Assembly (NCBI GenBank): GCA_002794735.1
Contig: NBAZ01000003.1
Coordinates: 868,001-932,000, forward strand
DNA length: 64,000 nucleotides
DNA from: Pyrrhoderma lamaoense
Taxonomy: Eukaryota > Basidiomycota > Agaricomycetes > Hymenochaetales > Hymenochaetaceae
Direction of reading: 5' to 3'
Position numbers and translations under genes: made by a program
Shown here: piece by piece, positions 37,044-48,731 of the stretch
Numbering within the stretch: the first letter of the stretch is position 1
Layout: each line of letters starts with the position of its first letter
Notes under the pieces: model-generated
Told to the model about the DNA's origin: nothing
What the model saw: only the letters and a program-made list of their open reading frames with translations
Database searches by the model: none

Positions 37044-38587
37044 TTATATCAACTGCCCTATAGACTCCCCGACCTATGCGTAGTACTCTTAGTGATGTAT
37101 GATATGCGCGAATGAAGAGAGTTTACGTACTTTAACTAGAGTTTCAAGTGCAGTTTCGGAATTTGTTTTCAAATCTTCGTCAAACTGGATCATTCCTCCT
37201 GGAAATACAACTATAACAGTGCTTCCTCCGTAGGCGAACCAGCCAAGTTCTTCTGCACGTTCTATTCTATCACCAACAACTTTGCTCCATCCAATCGCCC
37301 CAACTAATAGGGCACCAACAGCAACAAATGCAACAATTTTGCCTGTCACATCTTCTTTGATGTAGATTACGTCCCGCCTATTGGCAGTAAACACATCAAA
37401 GTCAACTTCTGTGACTGCTTGTGGATTCACAGTATAATATGTTCCAGGGATATGAACGGGTCCACGAACAATAGTGCCAGCAACGGGTGAATGGAAACGA
37501 TGATAGTCTTGCGGAGCGAGACGGAAAATTGCTAAAGAGCTCCCTACAGGTGGTATAGTGAATTCTGGTCTTGGATCTGGAGGTTCGAGCCCTTGCTCCT
37601 TTGTGGAATGGAAGTAGATGGTCCATGAAGAAGGGTTGGGAGAGTAAATTCATCGCCTTTGATCCTTGAAATAAGAATTGCATTAGTAATGGATATTTTA
37701 TGGCTATAAAATGGTATCTACCAAACTTTCTGTGCCTTCTCAAGGGTCTGAAACACGGTTAGACGACAATCTGCAACGGAGCAAACGTTGCGAGGATCAG
37801 GGTTTTGTACTGGTCGAGCATTAGGCTTGAGTTTTCTAGTATTCCAGTATAAGTCGTGTAGGACAGAGATGAGTTGATAATAATTACCTGAAGAAAAACT
37901 CGTTAAATGTGTTATATTTTGTGATGTCCGGTTCCAGAAGCTCCGATGTTTGAATATTGTAGGTCTCTATGAACGATGGTATAGATTCTTTACTTTCTGG
38001 AGAGTCATATATCTTTCCTTGCTGCGTATATGCTTATTCATCAAACTCTACGTCATTGCGATTAACATTTTTATCACCTTTACTGATTGCTCTCGTAGAA
38101 GTCCTTCCAGCTTCCCGCCTTCTAGCATGTGTACCTGTTGTTTCCCATAAAAAAGAAGATGCATTCCGATCCTATGCAGATAATACCGTAAAGCATTGCA
38201 AAATATTGGACATAAAAACCTGTATAAGAATATCACTGACCTCGCATAGATCGGCATGCTCTCAAATATTTTGACGCTCCCGGGTGGCTTCGAGGGATCT
38301 CGCAAAGCAACAAAATTACCACCATGGAATTTCACAGTTAGTTTTTCGACGCCGGGAATAAGACGCTCAAGCCATTTATGTCGCTTTGGCTCTTCATTTG
38401 GTTCATCATCGTGAGCATGGATTGCCTTTCCAACGTCGTGCTTGACATTTTCAGTATTCTGGACGGCAGCTGCGAGAGCTTGAGCCCCCAAATTTGCCTC
38501 TTAAAAACAGATCATTAGTTGAAAGCGACTAAATATCATTATTTTGTAAGTACCAGAACTAGGATCACTTGAGATTATATGAGCCAT
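37044..38587 (-). CDS. PSD: Phosphatidylserine decarboxylase proenzyme
   Basis: Exons 38554-38587, 38241-38499, 38078-38171, 37887-38020, 37722-37835, 37131-37664 and 37044-37073. Family signatures include CSVADCRLTVFQTL, FRLAPQDYHRFHSPVAGTIV, GALLVGAIGW and WFAYGGSTVIVVF. The GGST motif is the expected autocatalytic cleavage site that makes the pyruvoyl group on Ser. The product converts phosphatidylserine to phosphatidylethanolamine. Near the N-terminus there is no C2 domain, so this is a short type II form of about 400 residues. Between 37601 and 37635 one base seems missing, where the frame of WIKGDEFTLPTLL must change to that of EPPDPRPEF. It is divergent from PNS1 copy A. Confidence 0.88.
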
Positions 38588-39116
38588 AGTATTTTGGAAG
38601 AAAGTGCAAGTGTTGAGGCATGGGGCATGGGTATTTGGATCAACCGGCAATGACATCATTAGCATGATAAAGAAATTCAAGCACTTACTAGTGATTTAGT
38701 ATTCTAAATTACATGTAGTAACTAAGTAATGGAGATGTGATCATTAGAGTAGAACCGGTTATGTAATAAATATTTGTAATCAAAGTGCACCAGCAAAGTT
38801 TTGTTCAGGTTGCCCGCTCCATACTACATCCAACCTAAATACGACGTTGGAATCACAATAAGTGACTGATTTTTATCTGACGCCTTGAGCTCGTATAAAT
38901 TATGTATCACGATACTGCTTGAGTACTGCCTTGAAGTGGCTTGAAACCTAACTCGCTAACAAGAAGTCTAAAATTACCATTTCAGAATATGCAATTGCAA
39001 TTGCACCTCTAAGTTTGCTTTGCTTCAATAAGTACTGACTGAAGCAAAGAACTTTTTACCTTTGTTGATAACTCTTGATAACGAAGTACTCGAACTCATC
39101 ACTTAACACCCACTGC
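38588..39116. promoter_or_regulatory. Divergent upstream region, PSD / PNS1-A
   Basis: 529 bases between two start codons, AT-rich. It is interesting that a phospholipid gene and a choline-transporter-like gene share it, but no regulatory motif is recognised. Confidence 0.35.
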
Positions 39117-41373
39117 ATGGCAACAAAATATAGCCCTGGAAGAAGTGACCCTTACGCCGTTCAACCAAACCCTTACAATCCTGGATACAGAGATGCGAGC
39201 GAAGAGCAGCCATTTAAGACAGGAAAACGTGTCAATGATAAGTTCTTTTTAGCACTTTTCGTGCTACAGGTGAGTGATCATTCCGTGAAATCTTGCACAA
39301 GAGTGATACGATTCTAATGCTTTAGCATCTGTAGTTACTTGGATTCTGTATTGTATCAGGTATTGTACTAACAGCCTGGATCACCTCCGGGTCTGCCAAA
39401 TCTGCAGAACAGCAACTAAAGGCATCTAAAACCTTGAATCAGTGAGTTTGCTTTTCTTCCCCTTATCAAAACTTCCTTGAGTATTATTATACATAGGCAG
39501 ACAGCATTATTACTATTGGTGATTATTGGAGTAGCTTTCATACTATCCGCTATCCAGTTGCTCGTGACCCGCGCATTTGCAAAACTCATCATTCACATAA
39601 CATGCATAATCACGATTCTTATTCACATAGCTATTGCCGTTATCTTTGCGATATCTGGTGTAATCGGTACATACGCTTTCTTTGACTTGAGGGATTTTTA
39701 GTAGACTAACATCCTATTGTCACCAGTCGCTTCAGTCATAGCTGCAATACTTGCAGTGATTTTCATAATTTGGTATGCTCTCGTGTTTAAACGGGTTAAG
39801 CTCGCCAGTATGTTTTTGAAGCTCGCTATGGATATCTCAAAACATCATATGAGTGTATTTGCTGTCGCCTTCGGCTCATTAATCCTCCAATCTCTTTTTT
39901 CAATATGGTATATCTTCGTTGTTGTTGCGACGTAAGCCTGAAATCAATTCTGGTATAAAAACGGATACTCAAACTGAACTCCTCACTTTTTTCAGTTATG
40001 AAAAGTATACACCTGGAAGCTCTCGTAAGTTCGTGCATACGACCATTTAAAAAGCAAGCTTACTTAGAACACTGATAAAATTCTATGATGAAAGTTTGTA
40101 AAGCGGAGCATTCTTGCTCTCTCGGTGCTGTTATCGGTCTAGTAATTTTCGAAACTTTCAGTTATATCTGGTCCTGTCAGGTAATCGGCAATGTTGCCAT
40201 CGCCACCCTTGCAGGTGGGCCTTATGGAGGTTTGTATGTTTTGTACGCTTGTTTTGTGCATATACTTACATCCTTCGTTGTTGTTTAGTTTGGTACTATA
40301 AAGGTCCACGATACCAAGACAGTGATGTGAGTAATATACTAGTATTAAAACAAACTCTTCCAGCTAACTATTCATGAGTCAAAACATCCGACAATGTCGG
40401 CGCTGGGACGAGCATCATCTTATTCACTTGGTTCTATAGCATTTGGTTCCCTAATTGTCACGATTCTCGAGATGATTCGCATGTTAATCCATTCATTTCA
40501 CTCTAACGATGTTGGATGCTGCTGTATAATTTGCTGTTGCCTTGATTGCATCCTCAGCTGGTTAGATGCGGCAGTACAGTACTTCAACAGGTAAGTTGTG
40601 TTATCATATCCTGTATGACAGAAACTAAGATAGTATCAATATTAACAGATACGCATACATACGAATCGCACTTTATGGTAAGTCGTATATAGACTCGGCC
40701 AAAGATACATACCACTTTTTCAAGGAACGAGGATTAAGTGCAGTAGTGAACGATTCTCTCGTTAACATCGGTTCGTCTATTAACCGATATATGGTATCTG
40801 CCTAGCTGATACTAGCATATTAACTTATTATGTACAGCACTAAGTTGTGGGGCGTATGCCGTCGGTCTTATATCAGCAATGTTGGCATTCCTCTACTTGT
40901 ATCGTGAGTGTTATCCTTTTCATCAGTCTCCTATAGGCTAACAGTAGCTACAGTAACTGATCCAAGCTATAATCTCGATGGAAGCTATTATGCTCCAGTC
41001 ACAATATACGCATTCATTATCGGAGTACAGTGCTGTATGTATAACTCTCAAAATTATGTGCATGTCAGCTAATACAGAGTCTCCTAGCATTGACATTGTC
41101 TTCCGCCATAGAAGCAGGTGTTTCTACTATGTAATTGTTCCATCATTTCTGTTGGTTCTACTAGTTGAGTCTAAACAATGTCATCATAGATTTGTGGGTA
41201 TGAGCACTCATCCTCAAATATTGGCTACTCGAGCTCCAGACCTATATGATGTATGTTGAACAATCCTATTTCTATATGGGATGATCGCTGAATTTATATT
41301 TGTTTTCAAGGAAATTCGTGATAAGTATGATGAATTTAAGCCAACCTACAGGATTTCTCCTCGATACAAGTAA
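39117..41373 (+). CDS. PNS1: Choline-transporter-like protein PNS1, copy A
   Basis: Fourteen exons join in phase to 498 residues: 39117-39269, 39335-39441, 39497-39666, 39727-39931, 39996-40024, 40095-40229, 40289-40326, 40379-40590, 40649-40770, 40838-40903, 40954-41038, 41080-41130, 41190-41250 and 41311-41373. A hydrophilic Pro/Tyr-rich N-terminus precedes about ten membrane segments. Family signatures are NVAIATLAGGPYGG, SLGSIAFGSLIV, YGKSYIDSAKDTYHFF and the C-terminal FVGMSTHPQILATRAPDLYD. PNS1 belongs to the CTL/SLC44 family. Animal members carry choline or ethanolamine, while the role of yeast Pns1 is not established. Intron 7 (40327-40378) uses the late acceptor ATGAG because the earlier AG would leave only 37 bases. 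Copy B lies 1.8 kb away in tail-to-tail orientation. Confidence 0.88.
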
Positions 41374-41625
41374 CGCGGTGAGTTTGGGAAGTCATTGCTA
41401 ATATCACATCATAATTTTATACGACTTTGAATTACTTGGTACATAGCTTTTTGCACGGAGAGATCATGGTGTATGAGATATGTACATATACATGTATATG
41501 TTGACAGAGTGTGACGGGCAGTCCATCCTTTTATTATATGTATTAAATAGCACATAGATCAATAGATTGACCATTTTCAGGTGTAGAAGGTATGTGTACA
41601 GAAATGAATAGTCTAAGATTTATTC

Positions 41626-42541
41626 CTACGATGATACGCTCTCACTGTAATGAGGCGGGGGTTCATGGTGCCGACTCTCCGGCGTTGCAATATATTCGGC
41701 ACTACTATCCCCTCTTTCTTCATTTTGCGATATCATAGACACATCTCTTGGAGATGTTTCTTGATCATCTGACGTTAGCACATGAGAATCTAGAATAGGT
41801 GATGTGTTGTTTACTCCTGCTTCGTCATTTGGCTCGAAGCCGTCTCCACCGTGGGCTCAGCATATGACTGAGCACGTTTCGCATCCCCAGTAGTATCACG
41901 AGCCAAATTTCCACTACTAATATTACCCAAGCTCGCATTCATATCCGTCAGAGTCGCTTGGTCTGACTCCCTACTTATATCCCTCATTTCAGCTCCCTCC
42001 AGGTCTACTTGCGGCCGTAATCGCTGTATCGGCACTTGTACCATCCACGGCCGCGGTACCGAATCAACAATTAGGTCTCCACTATCGTTGTGCTCCTGCT
42101 CTTGATCTTGTCCATGTTCCGATCCAATCTCGAAACTCTCTAGTCTGGCTTTTCTCCTACGGTGAAGACGCCTCAGGAAAAATAGAGCCGCGCCAACCAA
42201 AACAAGGAAAGCTACACCACCGATGGTGGCCCCTATGATAGTGTTTCGCACATTAATATGCTGCGAATTGCTGCTACCATTGTCATCCTTTCCACTATTC
42301 ATCAGTTTTTTTTACTATGCTGAGCGTGTATAACTCGAAAACTGACCTGAATGGTTCCGGTAGTTGCAGGGATAAAAATAGTCACACCATTACTCGTGGT
42401 AAAGATACCCGTGATTGTTGATGTCCTCGTATTGAGATCCCTAGAGAAGGACGACGTAAAGCTACTGTATATTTGCCTGGCTTCAAACTGATTCTGCTTT
42501 ATAAGCACAGACTGAGTTTCCAAGGGAATTCCCAGGCTCAT
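41626..42541 (-). CDS. Single-pass membrane protein between the PNS1 copies
   Basis: The readable part is a Ser/Thr-rich outer region (TRTSTITGIFTTSNGVTIF), then IIGATIGGVAFLVLVGAALF as membrane segment and the basic RRLHRRRKARLE. An acidic tail ends HEPPPHYSESVSS with stop at 41626-41628. Two one-base gaps are suspected. An A8 run (T8 on the + strand near 42305-42312) would need nine bases to join the outer region to MNSGKDDNGSS. Near 41831-41840 one more base joins ETAS to EPNDEAGVNN. The 5' end is not resolved and an upstream exon with a signal peptide may exist. The architecture resembles the protein at 12940-15088, with extracellular stalk, single TM and polar tail, but I cannot say whether they are homologous. 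Confidence 0.5.
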
Positions 42542-43174
42542 CGTAAATCAAATCTTCTTTATCAAAAACTGTGTCATGTCAGTACCATTATAAATTCGAT
42601 TCAACGCATAACATCACCTCAACGATTTTCAGAAATAGTGACAGTTTACTCAGTCGCGTGAAGTCACTAGAAATGCCTTGTTCATGCACAGATAGCGGCT
42701 CTGGGGAGGGTATCCAGTAATGTCAGAGAAGCGTTACTCCAAAGAGCTCACTAAGTACAGGTAGGTTATAAAGGTATACACAGTACTGCGGAGCAATGTG
42801 CATTCTGAGAAGACCAGATCGAAAATTGTATGTGCTGCGGCTCAGTAGTCTGAGAGAACTAGATTAGGTTTCTTAGTTCACAAATACGTTGCATGAGAAG
42901 CTTTTATCGTATCTAACGTAGTATAAAGTTCAGTCTCCGAAAGCGATGGTTTTAAATAGTTAGGCAGACAAGCGCTTATAAACTTATATCATTACCGTAA
43001 ACGCCTGTTTTGTCATATTCTAGATATAAAAACTCATAATCATCCGAATGCAGCTATAGAACCCAAGATAGTTATTGGTAGTCATGTGTAAATTTTGTAG
43101 TTTGTGCCAAGATGCAGTAGAAAATGAGAAAAATAGAAGGTATAGGTGCGAAATCCTTCGTGATAGGACGCTTT
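42542..43174. other. Intergenic between membrane-protein gene and PNS1-B
   Basis: About 630 bases. It may include the unresolved 5' exon of the membrane protein. No other signal recognised. Confidence 0.4.
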
Positions 43175-45761
43175 TTATGGTCCATGTACGCTCATAACAA
43201 CATTAGGATACGTTTGACGAATCATCTATGGAAAAAAATTATTGATGTAATTTTCTAATCAGAGCATGGGAATTACTAACCTCGAAAAGTGCTGGAGCCC
43301 GCATAGCCAGAACCTCTGGGTTTTCTCCAAGACCGACAAATCTGTCAGTTATCGTGTAAGTTATTACAATACTTGGACCGCATGCGGAGGACAAAACTTA
43401 CATGGTAGATACGCCCGCCTCGATCGCCGAAGACATCGTCAGGGCTATATGTTTATATGTATAAGCAGTTCTAGAAAATGCTGTATGTACAAGAATTTAT
43501 GAGGACATACAACATTGAACTCCAATTAAGAATGCGAATAAAAGGACCGGAGCTGTATATTGTCCGTCCGTATTGTACGCGGGATGGGTAACTGAGATCA
43601 TACCGTAAGGCTAGTTTTGAGATAATCAAGTATCAGAAAAACAATTAAGAACTCACATCGGAGATACAGATAGGCAAAGAGAGATGCAAGGAGTCCGACA
43701 ACGTAAGCCCCCCATGTTAATGCTTGAGACCGACAGATGAGCAAAATCATTATGTAAGTAGAGGAGAGAAGAGACTCACTCATGCCTACAAGTGAATCAT
43801 TAACGAGTGCATCGATACCCCGATCTTTGAAAAGGGTCCAGGTATCTTTTGCAGCTTCGATGTATGACTTTCCATAAAGGGCGATCTCAATATATGCGTA
43901 TCTGATAATCGGTCATTTGACGCTCAGAAGACATATAGAAATGATACGGGATGGAGACTTGCCTGTTGAAATATTGTACCAGGCCTTCGATGCATCCGAT
44001 GAAACACTCCGCGCAACAGAAAAGAATGACTTCAATGGCTAGAAGATATTTAAAGATGGAGGGAAGGATGAGAATTAATCACTTCATTCATAAGTCAGTC
44101 ATTAATTGAACGGGAACTCACGACTTCCATCTTGGGATGCACTATTTCTTGCTATTTGTAGTATTGTTCTAAGTAGTTCTAGAAGCGTAACAATGAGGGA
44201 ACCGAAGGCGATGGAACCAAGTGAAAATGTTGATGCGCGAGCAAACGCCGAAAGAGTAGGATGCTTAGGCTAATGATGAAAGCAGAACGCAGAACGCTAA
44301 ATCAATACTACCTTCTGTTCTTAACAGTAATGACACACACCATCTGACCCATCTCCCTGGGTCCGAAGTAATACCAGGCTATATGAGTAGAGCATTGATT
44401 CATCAGCCATTATTAATGCGATCTATTAATGGAAGCATACCTCCATAGGGTCCTCCTGCAAGTGTAGCAAGCGCGACATTGCCCACAACCTGAGACGTCC
44501 ATAGGTAGCAGAATGCTTCAAAAAAGATCAACCCTGCAACCTTTCCGGAAGAACATGAGGTACCCGTGCTACATGCTATTTTCAAACAGTTCCAATATGG
44601 TCAGTTCGAGCCAGTTGTCAATATCAGTATACATACAAGGATTACCGGGCGTATATTTGGCATATCTAGTGGGAACCGACGGGAAGAGATAAATTTATAA
44701 TCAATACTTTGAGTTTATGAGGAGATTCAAATTCGTAATTACGTAGCAATGGCGACGAACGAGAACCAAACGGATAATGCAGCTTGAATGATTAAAGATA
44801 TGAAAGCAACCACGAAGACGCTTTTATGATGCTTTGATACATCCATAATAATTTGAAGGAGTAAACTAGCAAGTGGAATTCGAGAACGGAAACCCCAATA
44901 CGATACGATAGATAGTATAGCGATAATCGTGAAGATGATCGCTCCAGCTACGGAATACTTCAATGCTGAGCATTATCTTCAAAAAAAATGACTTACAATA
45001 GTATCTTGTAATCCAATAGTATATGCAGATACCAATATTAAGTAGGATGGATAGTATGAGGGTTACATGCATGATCATTCTCGTGAATAAACGAGTAACT
45101 AGTAGCTGCGTGCAAGACAATAGCAAAGCTGCAGCCGTAACTAGTAGCAGGAGGTATACAGTATGTCTTTGGAAAACTAATAAGTACCAGACAAGGAACC
45201 AAAATCTAAACAGAAGGATACGCACTGATTCAGAGTAACAGAACTTCCTGTATTCGTCCCGAAGACCCTCCGCCAAGACCTCCGCCAAGCCCACCATCCT
45301 TAATCCACGCACGCAAAACGATAGCAGAGACAATACAGTACCCAACGAGCTACTCATAGTTATCGGCCCACAACGGCACAAGAAAGCCAATTAAGGTCAA
45401 TGGTTCAAAAACGCCACCATAACATCAGCAAGTCCATAGAATATCACAACACCAACATCAACACAAATACAAAGCACTAGATACTCTACAACTTGAGGCT
45501 CACCTGAGCGATAAATAAAAGTAGAAATATAGGATCCTTAATCCTCTTCTTCGGTTTGAATCTCTCTCCTTCATATGGGTTCTTAACATCCCCATACCCA
45601 CCTCCATAACCACTATTTTGCTGCACGGACGGTTGCGCATATGGTCCACTAGGACCAGGATTGTATTCACTACTATAAGTAGCAGCCATTGGGTAGCTTT
45701 CCCCGTACTGTGCGTTGAGGCTTTCGTCTCCGTACGTTCTGGTGTAATTATGACTGCTCAT
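43175..45761 (-). CDS. PNS1: Choline-transporter-like protein PNS1, copy B
   Basis: Exons are 45504-45761, 45226-45349, 44997-45166, 44743-44965, 44637-44665, 44441-44575, 44341-44378, 44122-44269, 43963-44038, 43780-43901, 43657-43722, 43507-43591, 43402 to about 43448, 43281-43341 and 43175-43225. CTL signatures are present: NVALATLAGGPYGG, SLGSIAFGSLIVTLLEL, ALYGKSYIEAAKDTW, and EAGVSTIFVGLGENPEV. Seven exons have exactly the same length as in copy A (29, 135, 38, 122, 66, 85 and 61 bases), and the 170-base exon 3 also matches. Copy B has an extra intron splitting copy A's exon 8, and the following intron begins GCAAGT, a GC-AG type. One base seems missing near 45230-45255 and one near exon 13's start. 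The N-terminus is Gly/Tyr-rich. Confidence 0.82.
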
Positions 45762-46210
45762 CCAAATAGTTATTCTCTGTCAGCCTTCGTATCACGGAAG
45801 TAATAGAGATGGGGGTTTCACCAAAAATCGCCTCTTCACCGTCGGTTATATATGCATGTACTTATGGTTTGGTGCGTGTTCTTACTGCAAGGGTTGAGAG
45901 TCGGTAAAGCGCCGGAAGTGATGTAATGCCGAGATTCGTTTAAACTGAGATCAATGATCGGCAACTAACTATGATGAACTTTATTACATATACAATGTGC
46001 GAATACATTAGACCTTGTTTTATGTGATCTATAAGAACGCTTTTCAAGGTAATTATCATTATGATAGTTATTATATGTTAAAATAAGTAAAGCTATAGCA
46101 TAATCTTGTGCATAATCTAGGACGAGTGAAAACGTAACCGAATTCATTGTCTCTACTTATGTTCTCGAACCCTCTTCATGGTCGTAATTAGACATGGTAT
46201 TTGACGTATT
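45762..46210. other. Intergenic, PNS1-B upstream / GH16 downstream
   Basis: About 450 bases. It contains the PNS1-B promoter by position and the GH16 3' end. No motif recognised. Confidence 0.45.
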
Positions 46211-48255
46211 TCAGCATTTTTGCCACATTTTCACGTAGTCACTAAAGGAAGTAGTCAGTAACTGAAAAATGGACCAGTGGATGAAGACCATACATTGCCA
46301 TTCCTCGCCTCTTCAGGTCATCCGGCCATGTCTTGTACCACACTTCCTGAGCCTTCGCAAAGTCGTACATAGCATCTATATCATCTATTAGAATTGAATC
46401 AAGTGATGGGAGGAATTGGTATACCGTCTGATGAGTCGAACCACATCTTGCCGCCAAGAGTGTCTGGGAACCATCCATTTCGGCCACCAACGGCGACATT
46501 CATAATTAAGTAGAATGCTATGATCGGTCAGAGATAATTGTCAGGCATCTAAAGAAGCTACCGGATAGGAACAGATGCCCTTACGCTTATCGAAGGGTGC
46601 AGAGTTTGTATCACTTTTGGCCCAAGGATTCGTGATGGCTACTTGCTCCGAGCCATTTTGTGCAGTAGGTGGATAATCTCCCAATTCAAAGAAGGGTCTG
46701 TCAAATTTTATATCGAATATCGAGTTTATGGGATTGTCGACATAAGAATGCATGAATTTATCTGACCACTCAAGGACATAGGTGTGATAGTCATCCGAGA
46801 AGTCCTGACGTCGTTTTGTAAACCAACCAAATGTTTTTGCCACAGAGTTCAGGAAATCAACTGGACCCCAATTGAGGGATGTACGGACAAAGTTTCGTCC
46901 CCTTCAAGTAGCATTAGCTCTAATTTGATTGGCGGACAATATCAGGACTCACTGAAAGGGTATTTAATATCATTACCCGAGATTCCATGATGTCAATTTC
47001 TCCGCTGACTGGCCATGGCCATATTCATTGTTCAAAGGAAGCATCCATATTGCAGGCCAAAGCCAGTCACCGCGAGGTAAGCGGGCACGGACTTCGACTT
47101 TTCCGTACCGAATCGAATGACTATACTTTGTCGTGATTCTTGCACTCTGCACCGGATTAATGACATGTTTGAGTGTAGAGTTTGATATTGCACCGCATTT
47201 TGTGAGGTTCGCATTCGTACAACCCGAAATATTGTATGTGTAACCATCAAGAATAGCTTGTTTTCCGATAACATCTGACGTTAACGTAGGAACAAGATAT
47301 AAGATACCGTCTTCAACGAAAGAATTATTTTCGGAGTTAGTCATCATCTCGAATTCTCCATTTCTGTCGAAATAACTCAATACCCGCAGATAAAACTTCG
47401 CTATCGAGAGTTACTTACCCGAATCCTCCCATATCAACTTCATGAAACCATGTGCTTCGATCCAGACCCTTCTCAAAATCATCGTCGAGAACCAAACAGA
47501 GATTACCAACTTTCTGTATCTTACTCATACTCACAAGTAGTCCGAGAGCCGATGCACTCGCCATGAATAAAATCATGGACCATGTCAGCCAGTAGCTCAC
47601 ATAACTCAAAGCATCCTTTTTCCCAATCCACGGTTTGTACAACGGATTTGTATCGAGGTCCAACAGGGCTGTCGACTTAAAACGAGACCTTCGAGATAAT
47701 TTACTAGGGAAAGGATGTTTCATAGGATCTGGAGAACCAATGACGGTTTCCGTCGGAGAAACTGGATACGATGGAGGTCCAGCAAGTGGACTACGCGATC
47801 GACTTCTATTAAGCCATTGTGTACTCGTATTAGAAGGACTAGGAGAAGAATCTCGAGAGTTATTAAGTCCGCCAGCTATTGTTACATCCGCAGAGACGTT
47901 TCCTTGTTGATTATTCGCAGTGAGGGATAGAGAGAAAATGACCGAACACTTGGTGGTATATCGGGTGCATCAAAGGACGTGCGATAAGGATTGCGTGAAA
48001 TAATGCCACTTGGTGGGGTTGGTGGGGTACTAGCTCGGTGACACTGACAATACAAGCTTCCTCTCTTTCGGCGGGATAAAACGCTATATGCTGGCTACTA
48101 TCGTCAAAATCATCACTGTCGGGATCTTTCATATGAGGTAGGTTAGTATTATGAGTTATAATTTGTCCCACTCTCCACAAGATGCCACGGAAAAACAACT
48201 GCGTACCAAGGCAGATGAAAGCTGGCCTCTCTGGTCGAACAGGTGAAGTACTCAT
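46211..48255 (-). CDS. GH16 beta-glucan synthesis protein, KRE6/SKN1-like
   Basis: Exons 47419-48255, 46977-47363, 46585-46901, 46425-46517, 46294-46375 and 46211-46241. A long Ser/Pro-rich cytosolic N-terminus precedes YWLTWSMILFMASASALGLL (type II membrane anchor). The lumenal GH16 domain begins DDDFEKGLDRSTWFHEVDMG. It continues with the jelly-roll stretch YGKVEVRARLPRGDWLWPAI, the catalytic GEIDIMES with two Glu and Asp, and ends VKMWQKC. KRE6/SKN1 proteins act in the secretory pathway in cell-wall beta-1,6-glucan assembly. Three one-base gaps are suspected: at G4 48024-48027, between 47921 and 47936, and at 47011-47020, where the frame must change just before WPVSGEIDIMES. Without that base the catalytic motif is out of frame. 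Confidence 0.83.
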
Positions 48256-48731
48256 AACTGTTCTTGAGCAGCAATAGCTTAGACGAGAGAAAGAGACAGA
48301 ACAGCGTAGCGCGGGCCTCTGTCTATGGGTGATAGTTTACGATGATAGAGTAGTTTGTGCAGAGTCAGAATTATATCGAGCGCAATGTTGTAGTTAACTC
48401 TATATGGATTCCAGGCTTGATCAGAATAAGGTTGGACGTGGACTCATCGCTACCTGTAGAGAGAATCTCTCGAGAGTAATAAAACATAGTCTTATTGAGG
48501 TTGACTTCCCCTGTTTTTCGCATCGGGTTACTCTACCAACATTCCTGAAACGTGAATGCTTATGATCCTTTTGAATCTACGTATTTTTTATAAACGAAAG
48601 GTGCAGTGAGAGTCAAAGCTGAGTCCAAGTTGGACATGAAATACACAAGTATGAGTTCGTATATGGTGATTACGTAAATATGTGCTAATAAACTAATCCG
48701 TTCTTCTCAAACTAGCAGTCAACATCTTACA
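48256..48731. promoter_or_regulatory. Divergent upstream region, GH16 / SSL1
   Basis: 476 bases between two start codons. No motif called. Confidence 0.35.

Noticed and set aside
30000..46000. Fungal mating-type or metabolite gene cluster
   Set aside because: No homeodomain, pheromone receptor, polyketide synthase, peptide synthetase or terpene synthase signature is present. The three lipid genes are dispersed among unrelated housekeeping genes.
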